Below are positions 1-8,290 of a DNA stretch of 64,000 nucleotides, one piece after another. The translations under genes and the position numbers were made by a program. Below the pieces are notes generated by a model. The model did not search any database and had not been told where the DNA came from. It worked only from the letters and a program-made list of their open reading frames with translations. Source of the stretch: Wocania_A spongiicola (GTDB lineage: Bacteria; Bacteroidota; Bacteroidia; Flavobacteriales; Flavobacteriaceae); the NCBI RefSeq assembly GCF_023502325.1, contig NZ_JAMFLZ010000004.1, forward strand, positions 496,001 through 560,000. Reading direction: 5' to 3'. The first letter of the stretch is position 1. Every line of letters begins with the position of its first letter.

Positions 1-1
1 A

Positions 2-316
2 ACAGGAACTATTCCTAACCAAATTTATGCTTTATCAAAATTAGAAAAGCTAAGTGTTATGGATAATAAAATGGATGGAGAGATACCTGTTGAAATTGCA
101 CAATTATCTCAGTTACAAGAATTATTATTATCAAGTAATAAATTTACTGGCGACTTACCAATGGAGTTTATGAATTTAACAAAGTTAAATACGTTTATGG
201 TAAGCGATAATAATTTAAACCAAGAATACATAAGTGTATCTGGAAAGAATCCACCTAGTTTAATGCATTTAGAATTACAAAATGCAACAGCAACAATGGA
301 TATTGAAAAAGATTAG
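2..316 (+). CDS. Leucine-rich-repeat protein, C-terminal part (5' end outside window)
   Basis: The open frame enters from the left edge without a start and ends at a TAA at 314-316, so only about 104 C-terminal residues are visible. They form plant-type leucine-rich repeats with the pattern LxxLxxLxLSSNxFTGxLP (for example LQELLLSSNKFTGDLP), followed by a short polar tail ending IEKD. Such repeats are usually protein-binding surfaces on extracellular or cell-surface proteins. No T9SS sorting tail is seen at the C-terminus. An in-frame ATG at 59 lies in the middle of a repeat and is not a credible start. The exact role is unknown. A terminator hairpin follows 30 bases after the stop. Confidence 0.75.
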   Translation, partial: TGTIPNQIYALSKLEKLSVMDNKMDGEIPVEIAQLSQLQELLLSSNKFTGDLPMEFMNLTKLNTFMVSDNNLNQEYISVSGKNPPSLMHLELQNATATMDIEKD

Positions 317-345
317 TTAGAGTGAAGTTTTTCATAAATTAGTAA

Positions 346-379
346 AATAGATAACAATAACTTGTTATCTATTTTTTTT
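346..379 (+). terminator. Rho-independent terminator after the LRR gene
   Basis: A perfect 12-bp stem (AATAGATAACAA with its complement), a 4-base loop, then a run of eight T. It ends just upstream of the next gene at 393. Confidence 0.85.
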
Positions 380-392
380 GACCTTATTTTAA

Positions 393-575
393 ATGAAAGA
401 ACATTATTTTACTTGCCCGTATTGTTGGGAAAACATATCGATGCTAATAGATAATTCGGTTTCTAAGCAAACTTATATTGAAGATTGTGAAGTGTGTTGT
501 AATCCTATTCAGGTTTCTGTACACTTTTCAAATTCAGAATTAATAGATTTTCAAGTAGATAGCATTGAGCAATAA
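393..575 (+). CDS. CPXCG-motif small cysteine-rich protein
   Basis: A 60-residue protein with two CxxC-type knuckles: CPYC at residues 8-11 and CEVCC near residues 32-36, followed by NPIQV. This matches the family annotated as CPXCG motif-containing cysteine-rich protein, a probable small zinc-ribbon protein found in many Gram-negative bacteria. Its function is unknown. The ATG at 393 follows an AT-rich stretch; there is no Shine-Dalgarno, as usual in this phylum. It probably needs its own promoter because a terminator lies directly upstream. Confidence 0.8.
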   Translation: MKEHYFTCPYCWENISMLIDNSVSKQTYIEDCEVCCNPIQVSVHFSNSELIDFQVDSIEQ

Positions 576-593
576 TTTTTTTGTTTTTTATGT

Positions 594-623
594 TTGTTAA
601 AGTTAAAAAGGGTTGTATATTTG
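594..623 (+). promoter_or_regulatory. Bacteroidota-type promoter for the initiator tRNA
   Basis: TTG at 594-596, 19 bases, then TATATTTG at 616-623. This is an exact match to the Bacteroidota sigma-ABfr consensus TTG-N19-TAnnTTTG. It lies about 70 bases upstream of the tRNA gene. Confidence 0.75.
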
Positions 624-694
624 CAGTCCGAAATGATTTGGTCGGCATTATGAACCGAGAGTTAAAAGCTAAGTAAATTATTTTGTTATTATAT

Positions 695-767
<73 letters not shown>

Positions 768-777
768 CTAAGTAAAG

Positions 778-805
778 CCTTCAGCCTTTGGTTGGAGGTT
801 TTTTT
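778..805 (+). terminator. Rho-independent terminator of the tRNA gene
   Basis: A 9-bp stem (CCTTCAGCC with GGTTGGAGG, two G-T pairs), a TTT loop and seven T follow. It lies 10 bases after the tRNA. Confidence 0.8.
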
Positions 806-873
806 ATTATGAGCGAGAAAGTACTCTATTTTAGAGAAGACTTTATAAGTTTAGTAATTATAATAACTAAAGC

Positions 874-1593
874 TTAAATATTTTTCAACTTTTTCCATTT
901 TTCAAAATCAGTTAAAGTTTGCTGATCTGTTGGTGGATACAATCCTAAAATAGATTTTCCTTTATTTACTTGTTCTAATACAAAGTCTTCAAAGACAGTC
1001 ATTGTTTCACATTCACTAGCTACTTCTTCAGCTATATTTGATGGAATTACTATTACCCCATCTTTGTCCCCTACAATAACATCACCAGGAAAAACAGCAA
1101 TGTCTCCACAACCTATAGGTGTATTAATATCTATAGCTTGGTGTAGTGTCAGGTTTGTTGGAGCTGAAGGCCTTTTATGATATGAATGGAAGTCTAGATT
1201 AGCAATTTCTTCAGAGTCTCTAAAACCACCATCAGTTACAATTCCTTCCGCACCTCGTATCATTAAACGCGTAACTAAAATTGATCCAGCTGACGCTGCT
1301 TTAGCATTTTTTCTACTATCAATAACTAAAACTGCTCCTTTAGGGCAAGTTTCAATAGCAACTCGTTGTGGGTGTTTTGGGTCTTGAAATACATTAACAG
1401 GGTTTAGGTCTTCACGGGCAGGAATATATCTTAAGGTAAAAGCTTCACCTACCATATTTCCTTTTAAAGAACTAAGAGGGTGCACATCTTGAATAAATTG
1501 ATTTCTTAATCCCTTTTTATATAAGCATGTAGCTATAGTTGCTGTGCTTATCTTTTTGAACTTTTGACGAATAATAGGGTTCAACTTCACCAT
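874..1593 (-). CDS. RraA-like protein, probable pyruvate-type aldolase
   Basis: A 239-residue protein of the RraA / 4-hydroxy-4-methyl-2-oxoglutarate aldolase fold. Visible motifs are a central TDGGFRD (residues about 120-126) with the Arg-Asp pair that in HMG/CHA aldolases binds substrate and divalent metal, and a C-terminal PGDVIVGDKDGVIVIP typical of the family. Homologues range from RNase E inhibitors to class II aldolases splitting pyruvate from oxo-acids; in a sugar-acid locus the aldolase reading is more likely. The frame extends to 1656, but the ATG at 1593 with an AAA-rich leader starts at the conserved part. Upstream lie the three tandem alginate-type operators at 1646-1681 and a TATTTTTG box (1680-1687, minus strand), so it is probably co-regulated with the alginate genes. 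Its substrate is unknown. Confidence 0.8.
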   Translation of the reverse strand: MVKLNPIIRQKFKKISTATIATCLYKKGLRNQFIQDVHPLSSLKGNMVGEAFTLRYIPAREDLNPVNVFQDPKHPQRVAIETCPKGAVLVIDSRKNAKAASAGSILVTRLMIRGAEGIVTDGGFRDSEEIANLDFHSYHKRPSAPTNLTLHQAIDINTPIGCGDIAVFPGDVIVGDKDGVIVIPSNIAEEVASECETMTVFEDFVLEQVNKGKSILGLYPPTDQQTLTDFEKWKKLKNI

Positions 1594-1617
1594 TTTACAG
1601 TTTTGTGTTAAAATAAT

Positions 1618-1647
1618 TTGCATAATACAAAAATATCCATATATTTG
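1618..1647 (+). promoter_or_regulatory. Promoter of the T9SS-secreted protein gene
   Basis: TTG at 1618-1620, 19 bases, TATATTTG at 1640-1647, an exact Bacteroidota promoter. The last two bases of the -7 box are the first two bases of the leftmost operator (1646-1655). It would give a leader of about 100 bases before the ATG at 1750. Confidence 0.65.
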
Positions 1648-1681
1648 GAAAACCAATTTGGTTAACCAGTTTGGTTTACCA
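1646..1681. promoter_or_regulatory. Three tandem GntR-type operators between divergent genes
   Basis: Three 10-bp palindromic units lie exactly 13 bases apart on the plus strand: TGGAAAACCA (1646-1655, one mismatch), TGGTTAACCA (1659-1668) and TGGTTTACCA (1672-1681). The left unit overlaps the plus-strand -7 box. The right unit overlaps a minus-strand -7 box TATTTTTG (1680-1687) serving the RraA-like gene. The pattern TxGTnnACxA fits FadR-subfamily GntR operators; the local candidate regulator is encoded at 22208-22912 (inference). Confidence 0.75.
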
Positions 1682-1749
1682 AAAATACTAAATAATTCTT
1701 AGCCTAAAAAGTAATGGTAATATTTTATAAACTTTTTATCTGAAAAATT

Positions 1750-2823
1750 ATGAAAACAAAATTACTTTTTACTTTATTATTTGCTAGCCAATTAGTTAGC
1801 GCTCAACTTTATATAAATGAAATCTTTATAAGCCCTCCAGGGACTGATGCTCCAAACGAATATATTGAAATTCGGGGTGTTGCAAATGCGACAATTGGAG
1901 CAGGAACATATTTAGTTGGAATTGATGGAGATGGTGATGACGGTAATAGTCCAGGTGATATTGAATCTGATATCATGGATTTATCAGGATTGACATTAGG
2001 ATCAAATGGGTATTTAGTGCTTTTAGCAACAGGCCACCCTTATACCGTTGACCCAGATGCAACAGTTGTTTTAGATTTAAATGATGGTAATTTAGAAGAT
2101 CAAACACATACTTATTTGTTAATTCAGTCTGCAACGGCTCCTTCAAGTAGTGATGATATAGATAGTGATGATGACGGAACACCTGATGGAGCGGTTTATG
2201 CTGGTTGGACAGTTTTAGACGGTATTTCATTTGCTGATGATGACGGTACTTTACCTCATGATGAGTTTGCTTATGCCAATGTTATATTTGCCGAAGACGC
2301 TATAGTAACAACAGGAACTTTAAAGTTTCCAGCTGGAGCAACAGTTATACAAACAACAACCCAATACGATTATGCAGCTAGAATAGGAAATTCAACTGGG
2401 TCTGTTGTAACAAATGATGAGTCAACATCAGACTGGGTTGGTGGAGATATTCCGTCAGGAAATGTGCCAAATTGGGTATTAAGTTCTACAACTAATCGAA
2501 GCACCCCTAATAGCTTTGCTGGTTCAGAATTAAATCATATAGGTTCTGCTAATCCGTCTCAAAATACTACTTTATCAACTGAAGATGTTTTAGCTTCAAA
2601 CTTTAAAATTTATCCGAATCCTGTAAAAGATATAGTAACTATAGAATCAAAAAACGTAAAAGTTTCCTCCGTTGAAATGTATAGCATTATTGGTAATAAA
2701 GTGATTTCTGAAAATAATTTGGTAAATAATAGATTTGATGTATCAGCTTTAAGTAGTGGTATTTATCTTTTAAAAGTAAATACTGATGATAATAGTCTAG
2801 TTAAAAAAATAGTAATTGAGTGA
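1750..2823 (+). CDS. Secreted lamin-tail-like protein with T9SS type A sorting domain
   Basis: A 357-residue protein. It begins with a cleavable signal peptide (MKTKLLFTLLFASQLVSAQ) and then LYINEIFISPPGTDAPNEYIEI, the opening strand pattern of lamin-tail-like (LTD) domains, extending over about residues 20-180. The middle is Asp-rich (DGDGDDG, DSDDDGTPDG), resembling calcium-binding loops. The last 80 residues are a Por secretion system tail (FKIYPNPVKD ... SGIYLLKV ... KKIVIE), so export through the type IX system to the surface or medium is expected. The molecular function is unknown. Its promoter overlaps the alginate-type operators, which suggests co-regulation with the lyases. An intrinsic terminator follows. 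Confidence 0.85.
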   Translation: MKTKLLFTLLFASQLVSAQLYINEIFISPPGTDAPNEYIEIRGVANATIGAGTYLVGIDGDGDDGNSPGDIESDIMDLSGLTLGSNGYLVLLATGHPYTVDPDATVVLDLNDGNLEDQTHTYLLIQSATAPSSSDDIDSDDDGTPDGAVYAGWTVLDGISFADDDGTLPHDEFAYANVIFAEDAIVTTGTLKFPAGATVIQTTTQYDYAARIGNSTGSVVTNDESTSDWVGGDIPSGNVPNWVLSSTTNRSTPNSFAGSELNHIGSANPSQNTTLSTEDVLASNFKIYPNPVKDIVTIESKNVKVSSVEMYSIIGNKVISENNLVNNRFDVSALSSGIYLLKVNTDDNSLVKKIVIE

Positions 2824-2845
2824 TTAGAATTAGTTTGATTGATTT

Positions 2846-2876
2846 AAAAGCCTTTTATTAAATAAAAGGCTTTTTT
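2846..2876 (+). terminator. Rho-independent terminator after the T9SS protein gene
   Basis: AAAAGCCTTTTAT pairs with its complement around a very short loop and is followed by six T. It isolates the secreted-protein gene from the PL6 operon. The remaining 130 bases to 3009 contain no recognisable GntR-type operator. Confidence 0.8.
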
Positions 2877-3008
2877 AAGTACCTGAATAATTGAATGAAA
2901 TTTTAAAAGTGTTTTTATAAAAAAATCAACTATTTAAAGAGTTATATATAAATTTATAGAAAAACATAAATGACTACAAGTAATTTTTTAAACATACTAA
3001 ATAAACAC

Positions 3009-5336
3009 ATGAAGAAAACCATATTCACTTTAAGCTTATTTGTTTTATTAATAGCTTGTAATCAACAAACACAAACTGGTGAAATTAAAGTTACTAATAT
3101 TAAAGAACTAAACGATGCGATAAAGAACAGTAAAGCTGGAGATCAAATTGTATTAGCAAATGGTACTTGGAAAAATGTTGAAATTAAATTTAGAGGTAAG
3201 GGTACTAAGAATAAACCAATAATCCTAAAAGCTGAAACAGCAGGAAAAGTTAGTATTGAAGGTAAATCGTATTTAAAATTCGGAGGTGAATATTTGGTTG
3301 CTGAGGGGTTATATTTCAAAAATGGTTATTCGCCATCAAATGCTGTAGTCGATTTTAAAATAAGCCATAAAGATACATTAGATGAAATAGCAAATAACTG
3401 TAAATTAACTAATTGTGTTATCGAAGATTTCAATAAACCAAAACGAGATAAAAGTGATTTATGGGTGCAATTTTGGGGACGACATAATGAGCTAAGCAAC
3501 TGTTATATTGCCGGTAAAACTAATAGAGGGCCAACAGTAAGAGTTAGTATTGCTGGTATTGAAAGTATCAATAACTATCATCAAATTGTAAATAATCATT
3601 TTGGACCAAGACCAGTAAAAGGAGGCCCAAGTGGTGAAACAATTCAGTTAGGTGATAGTTATACGTCTATGTCTCCAAGTCATACTATGGTTGCTAATAA
3701 TTTATTTGAAGAATGTAATGGTGAAGTTGAGGTTATTTCAAGTAAAACAAATTTTAATGTATTTAAAAACAATGTATTTTATAAAAGTGAAGGTTCTCTA
3801 GTTACTCGACATGGAAATTATGCGACTATTGATGGGAATTATTTTATTGGTGATGGAGTAAACGAAAATTATGGAGGTATTCGTATTATTAATACTGGAC
3901 ATTGGGTAACAAACAACTACTTCTTTAATTTAAAAGGGAAAAGCTTCAGAAGTCCATTGGCGGTTATGAATGGAATTCCAAAATCACCATTAAATCGTTA
4001 TAATCAAGTAACAGATGTTGTTGTTGCTTATAACACGTATTTAAATTGTAGTTCGCCTTGGCAATTTGGAGTAGGTACAAACATTGCACAAGCTGATGTC
4101 TTACCAAAATCTGAGATTCGTTCAGCAAGAGCTATTAGAACTACAGTAGCTAACAATATTGTTTATAATGAAAAGGGATTGGACGCTATTGTTGTTGAAA
4201 ATGATAAAGCTGATGGTGTAGTATTTAAAAGTAATATTGTAGATAATAAAGGAGTGAAATTTAAAGATTTTAATAATGGACTTATTGGAGCATCTCTAGA
4301 GTTAAAAAAGCTATCAGATAATATTGTACTTCCAGTTAGTATTCCTAATGACGTAGAAGGCTATGATGGGTTTGATTTTAATACTATTAAAACTGATTTG
4401 TTTGGAAATTTGAGACAAGATACTAAGGGAATTGGTGCTACAGTTGATGAAATTACTGCTAGCCCTAATATTTTAGATAAATCAAAATATGGAGCTTCTT
4501 GGTACTCAAATGAGATTGAAGATAAAGAACCAACAACCTATATAGTTTCAACCACTGATGAGCTTAGAGCAAAAATTAGTGAGGCAGACGATTTTGATAT
4601 TATAAAATTGAATCCAGGAAATTATAATCTAGATTCTTCTTTGGTAATTAATAAAAAAATCAATATTAATTCAGATGATAAATCAAATACAACTATATAT
4701 TATACAGGAGCCGAAAATACGCCTCTTTTCGAATTACATCCAAAAGGATTTCTTTGGCTTAATAAAATCTCTTTGAAGGGAAATATGTCAAATTATGCTT
4801 TTGCTAGTCTTAAAGAAAACATGTCTAGTCATTTCAGGCTAACTGTGTCTAATAGTAAAATCAGTGATTTCAATTATGTATTAAAAGTGTACAAAGAATC
4901 ATTTGCTGAACGCATCACTTTTCAAAACACTAATATTTTAAACTGTTTAAATGGTTTAGAATTATCTGAAGAAACAAACGATAAAGGCGATTATAACACC
5001 GAATATTTGATGATTCATAATTGTACATTTTTGAATGTTTCTAAAAATGTAATTGATTATTATCGTGGTGGTTATGACGAATCTACTATTGGTGGAAATC
5101 TTGAGTTATATAATTCTACTTTTGCAAAATGTGGCGCTAAAGAAGAAAACGGTATTTTAATAAATACAAGAGGAATAATAAATGTTGATATTTCTAATAA
5201 CACATTTATGGATAACCCCGTTAAGTTAGTTGCGCTACTTTGGGGAGCAAAAAACAATTCGCATTCAAACAATCAAATATCAAATTCTGGCGAGATTAAA
5301 GTTGAAGAGAATTTAAAGTTAAAATTGATGTATTAA
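3009..5336 (+). CDS. PL6 family alginate lyase, lipoprotein
   Basis: A 775-residue protein starting at the ATG at 3009, which gives a clean lipoprotein signal (MKKTIFTLSLFVLLIAC, lipidated Cys 17); the frame is open back to 2970 but those 13 residues are not signal-like. Residues about 25-500 are a right-handed parallel beta-helix of the PL6 (chondroitinase B-like) family. The calcium/catalytic strip EVISSK has Lys246, and LVTRHGN has Arg267; their 21-residue spacing equals that of the catalytic Lys/Arg pair of known PL6 enzymes. Residues about 500-775 form a second beta-helix-like domain starting TTDELRAKISEADD. The enzyme cleaves alginate by beta-elimination, probably at the cell surface. 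It heads a same-strand run to 11496 with short gaps. Exo or endo action cannot be told here. Confidence 0.9.
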   Translation: MKKTIFTLSLFVLLIACNQQTQTGEIKVTNIKELNDAIKNSKAGDQIVLANGTWKNVEIKFRGKGTKNKPIILKAETAGKVSIEGKSYLKFGGEYLVAEGLYFKNGYSPSNAVVDFKISHKDTLDEIANNCKLTNCVIEDFNKPKRDKSDLWVQFWGRHNELSNCYIAGKTNRGPTVRVSIAGIESINNYHQIVNNHFGPRPVKGGPSGETIQLGDSYTSMSPSHTMVANNLFEECNGEVEVISSKTNFNVFKNNVFYKSEGSLVTRHGNYATIDGNYFIGDGVNENYGGIRIINTGHWVTNNYFFNLKGKSFRSPLAVMNGIPKSPLNRYNQVTDVVVAYNTYLNCSSPWQFGVGTNIAQADVLPKSEIRSARAIRTTVANNIVYNEKGLDAIVVENDKADGVVFKSNIVDNKGVKFKDFNNGLIGASLELKKLSDNIVLPVSIPNDVEGYDGFDFNTIKTDLFGNLRQDTKGIGATVDEITASPNILDKSKYGASWYSNEIEDKEPTTYIVSTTDELRAKISEADDFDIIKLNPGNYNLDSSLVINKKININSDDKSNTTIYYTGAENTPLFELHPKGFLWLNKISLKGNMSNYAFASLKENMSSHFRLTVSNSKISDFNYVLKVYKESFAERITFQNTNILNCLNGLELSEETNDKGDYNTEYLMIHNCTFLNVSKNVIDYYRGGYDESTIGGNLELYNSTFAKCGAKEENGILINTRGIINVDISNNTFMDNPVKLVALLWGAKNNSHSNNQISNSGEIKVEENLKLKLMY

Positions 5337-5363
5337 TCAACCAATATTCAACTAATTAAATCA

Positions 5364-6383
5364 ATGAAAAGAATAGGCTTATCAATACTAATATTACTGG
5401 CATTTTTGGCCTGTAAAAATAATTCTAAAACTACTTTAGGAGTAGGTTCTAAAACCGAAAAACCAGTAAAATATCCAAGTGATGTTATTCCATTTATGGA
5501 TAAATGGAAGATTCTTTTAGGAGATGGCACGCGTTCTGATAGTTTAGTTAATTTTCAAAAGGATGACTTTTTTTATGTAGAAAGTTATGAGGATACAAAT
5601 TGGGTAGTATATAAAACGCCAAATTCAGGTATCACCTCAAAAACTTCAAGTAATACGAGAACGGAGTTAGGAGAAAAGAAGCATTGGATTCCAGAAGAAG
5701 GAGGCAAATTAACAGGTACTTTAAAAGTACAGCATGTGTCAACAACTGGTGATGCAAGAGTATCCTCTTCATATTCTGTGGTAGTAGGTCAGATTCATAG
5801 TGATGAAGGCCATGAAAATGAGCCATTAAAAATATTTTATAAAAAATTCCCTGGACACAATAAAGGATCGGTTTTTTGGAACTATGAAATTAATACAGAA
5901 GGAGACAATTCGGGCAGATGGGATTATTCCACAGCCGTTTGGGGTTACGATTTTTCTGTTGTTGGAGAAAGTCCAACGTCTTACCCTGAAGAGCCCGAAG
6001 AAGGTATTGCCTTAGGAGAAGAATTTAGTTATGAAGTTAATGTATATAAAGGCATTATGTATCTAACCTTTGCTAGTGAAGGTCACCAAACTATAAAATT
6101 CACAAAGAACTTATTGAAATCAGATTTTTCAACAAAAGAAGACATTCCAGAACAAGTGCTAAACGTTTATTTATCAAGACGAAGTGTAAGTCCAGAAAGA
6201 GAAATTGCCTATGCAGGAGAAATACAATACTTTAAACAAGGGGCTTATAATCAGGCTAATGGTAAAAGTACGAAGTCTGAAATCTATAATGGCGATATAG
6301 CTAAACAATATGCAAATGGAAGTTATGCAGAGGTTTGGTTTAAAGAAGCAACTGTGGGAGAAAGTACAGTACCTAATCAATAA
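5364..6383 (+). CDS. PL7 family alginate lyase, lipoprotein (copy 1)
   Basis: A 339-residue protein with a lipoprotein signal (LILLAFLAC, Cys 17). The three PL7 active-site strips are present: NTRTELGE near residue 96, VVGQIH near residue 143, and YFKQGAYNQ near residue 293. QIH rather than QVH has been linked to activity on guluronate-containing blocks. It lies 27 bases after the PL6 gene and closely resembles the product of 9621-10709, so the pair arose by duplication. It likely cuts polymeric or oligomeric alginate at the outer surface or in the periplasm. Confidence 0.88.
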   Translation: MKRIGLSILILLAFLACKNNSKTTLGVGSKTEKPVKYPSDVIPFMDKWKILLGDGTRSDSLVNFQKDDFFYVESYEDTNWVVYKTPNSGITSKTSSNTRTELGEKKHWIPEEGGKLTGTLKVQHVSTTGDARVSSSYSVVVGQIHSDEGHENEPLKIFYKKFPGHNKGSVFWNYEINTEGDNSGRWDYSTAVWGYDFSVVGESPTSYPEEPEEGIALGEEFSYEVNVYKGIMYLTFASEGHQTIKFTKNLLKSDFSTKEDIPEQVLNVYLSRRSVSPEREIAYAGEIQYFKQGAYNQANGKSTKSEIYNGDIAKQYANGSYAEVWFKEATVGESTVPNQ

Positions 6384-6395
6384 AACAAAGAAATA

Positions 6396-8279
6396 TTGAA
6401 AAAAGTGATTTTCATAATGGGCGTTTCTGGATGTGGAAAAAGTACTATTGGAAAATTACTATCGCAAGACCTAAACATTCCTTTTTTTGATGGTGATGAT
6501 TTTCATTCTAAAAGCAATATCAAAAAAATGGCTAATAGCCAGCCATTAGTTGATAAAGACAGGCAAGGTTGGTTAAAAACTTTAAACAAATTGGCTAAAA
6601 GGCAATTGACTAAAAGTAGTTGTGTGATTGTATGCTCTGCATTAAAGCAAAAGTATCGCGATATTTTAAGCCTTGATATTGAAAGCAAAACTAAATGGGT
6701 TCACTTATCTGGATCTTTCGATCAGATTTATAACAGAATAAATATAAGACCAAATCATTTTATGCCTTCAGAACTACTAAAATCTCAATTTGATATTTTA
6801 GAAATCTCTAAAGAAGCATTACAAATTGATATTAGCTTAACACCAGAAAATATTATTGAAACGATAAAAAACGAGCTAGTGAATAAATCTGAATTTGGAT
6901 TATTTGGTTTAGGAGTAATGGGTAAAAGTTTATGTAGAAACTTTGCCAATATGGGTTTTAAGATTTCAATGTTTAATAGACACGTTGATGGTATAGAAGA
7001 AAATATTGCTAAAGATTTTAAATCTAAATATCTTGAATTATCAGAAGCTTCCGCTTTTGACAATATTCCTGCATTTGTAAAGTCATTGCAAGAACCAAGA
7101 AAAATTATGCTCATGGTTAATGCGGGGAAAACAATAGATTATGTTATTGAAGACTTACTGCCGCATTTATCTGAAGGTGATATTTTAATTGATGGCGGAA
7201 ACTCTAATTATAAAAGAACAAAGGAACGTGTTGATTATTTAAAAACTAAGCATATACATTTTATAGGGATTGGAGTTTCTGGTGGAGAAGAAGGAGCTTT
7301 AAAAGGGCCGTCCATTATGCCAAGTGGAAATATTGAAGCTTATAAAAAGGTGCAGCGATTTTTAGAAACCATTTCGGCCAAAGACAAAAATAGTTTACCA
7401 TGCTGTACATATGTTGGTCCAGAAGGAAGTGGACATTTTATAAAGATGGTACACAATGGTATTGAGTATGTAGAAATGCAATTGTTAGCTGAGGTATTTA
7501 CAATTTTGGAAACTTTAGGTCAAAACCCAAACGATGTAGCAAACACTTTTGAAACTTGGAAAGAAACAGCAAGCAGTTACTTGTTAGACATAACAACCAC
7601 AATTTGTAGAAAAAAGGAAGGAGAAGATTGGTTAGTTAAAAAAATACTAGATAAAGCAGGAAATAAAGGCACAGGTAATTGGGCCACTATTACATCAGCA
7701 GAGCTAGGTGTGCCAAGTACATTAATAGCTTCTGCGTTATTTTCTAGATATATTTCATTTTATAAGGAAGAACGACTTCTTTTAAATAAAAATTTTAAAA
7801 AAGTAAATACTTTAGAACTAAAAATAGCTAAAAACGAGGTTTTAAAAACCTATCAATTTGCAAGAATTATAAACCATTATCAAGGCTTTAAATTAATAGT
7901 TGAGGCTTCAGATAAATTCAATTGGAACTTAAACTTAAGTGAAATAGCACGAATCTGGACAAACGGCTGTATCATTAGGTCTTCATTAATGGAAAACTTA
8001 GTTGAAATCTTCAAAAGTACAACCAATATATTGACTAATTCACAAATCATAGATTTACTTAATCAGTATAAACCAGCAGCTAAAAAAGTAGTGTCACAAT
8101 GTGTCCTCAATGATATTGTCACACCAGCTTTGGCTGAAGCAATTCAATTTTTAAATGGAATTACAACACCATATACTTCTGCAAATATCATACAGGCTCA
8201 ACGAGATTATTTTGGCGCACACACATATCAAAGAATAGATGATGACTCAGCAGAAAATCATCACACAAACTGGATATAA
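6396..8279 (+). CDS. Fused gluconokinase / 6-phosphogluconate dehydrogenase
   Basis: A 627-residue two-domain protein. Residues 1-160 are a GntK-type gluconokinase: P-loop GVSGCGKST at 9-17, FFDGDDFHSKSN, and LKQKYRDIL. Residues about 165-627 are a complete 6-phosphogluconate dehydrogenase: NADP-binding GLGVMG at 171-176, LIDGGNSNY, GVSGGEEGALKGPS, KMVHNGIEY, and the C-terminal ANIIQAQRDYFGAHTYQR. It would convert gluconate to 6-phosphogluconate and then to ribulose-5-phosphate plus CO2 and NADPH. The start is TTG at 6396; the next ATG (6417) would delete the first beta strand of the kinase. Gaps of 12 and 11 bases to its neighbours indicate an operon. Why an alginate operon carries it is unclear. 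Confidence 0.9.
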   Translation: MKKVIFIMGVSGCGKSTIGKLLSQDLNIPFFDGDDFHSKSNIKKMANSQPLVDKDRQGWLKTLNKLAKRQLTKSSCVIVCSALKQKYRDILSLDIESKTKWVHLSGSFDQIYNRINIRPNHFMPSELLKSQFDILEISKEALQIDISLTPENIIETIKNELVNKSEFGLFGLGVMGKSLCRNFANMGFKISMFNRHVDGIEENIAKDFKSKYLELSEASAFDNIPAFVKSLQEPRKIMLMVNAGKTIDYVIEDLLPHLSEGDILIDGGNSNYKRTKERVDYLKTKHIHFIGIGVSGGEEGALKGPSIMPSGNIEAYKKVQRFLETISAKDKNSLPCCTYVGPEGSGHFIKMVHNGIEYVEMQLLAEVFTILETLGQNPNDVANTFETWKETASSYLLDITTTICRKKEGEDWLVKKILDKAGNKGTGNWATITSAELGVPSTLIASALFSRYISFYKEERLLLNKNFKKVNTLELKIAKNEVLKTYQFARIINHYQGFKLIVEASDKFNWNLNLSEIARIWTNGCIIRSSLMENLVEIFKSTTNILTNSQIIDLLNQYKPAAKKVVSQCVLNDIVTPALAEAIQFLNGITTPYTSANIIQAQRDYFGAHTYQRIDDDSAENHHTNWI

Positions 8280-8290
8280 AAACTAACATT

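Noticed and set aside
1973..2230. 85-codon minus-strand frame inside the T9SS protein gene
   Set aside because: It lies wholly inside a well-supported gene, with low-complexity His/Tyr/Leu content typical of an antisense shadow.
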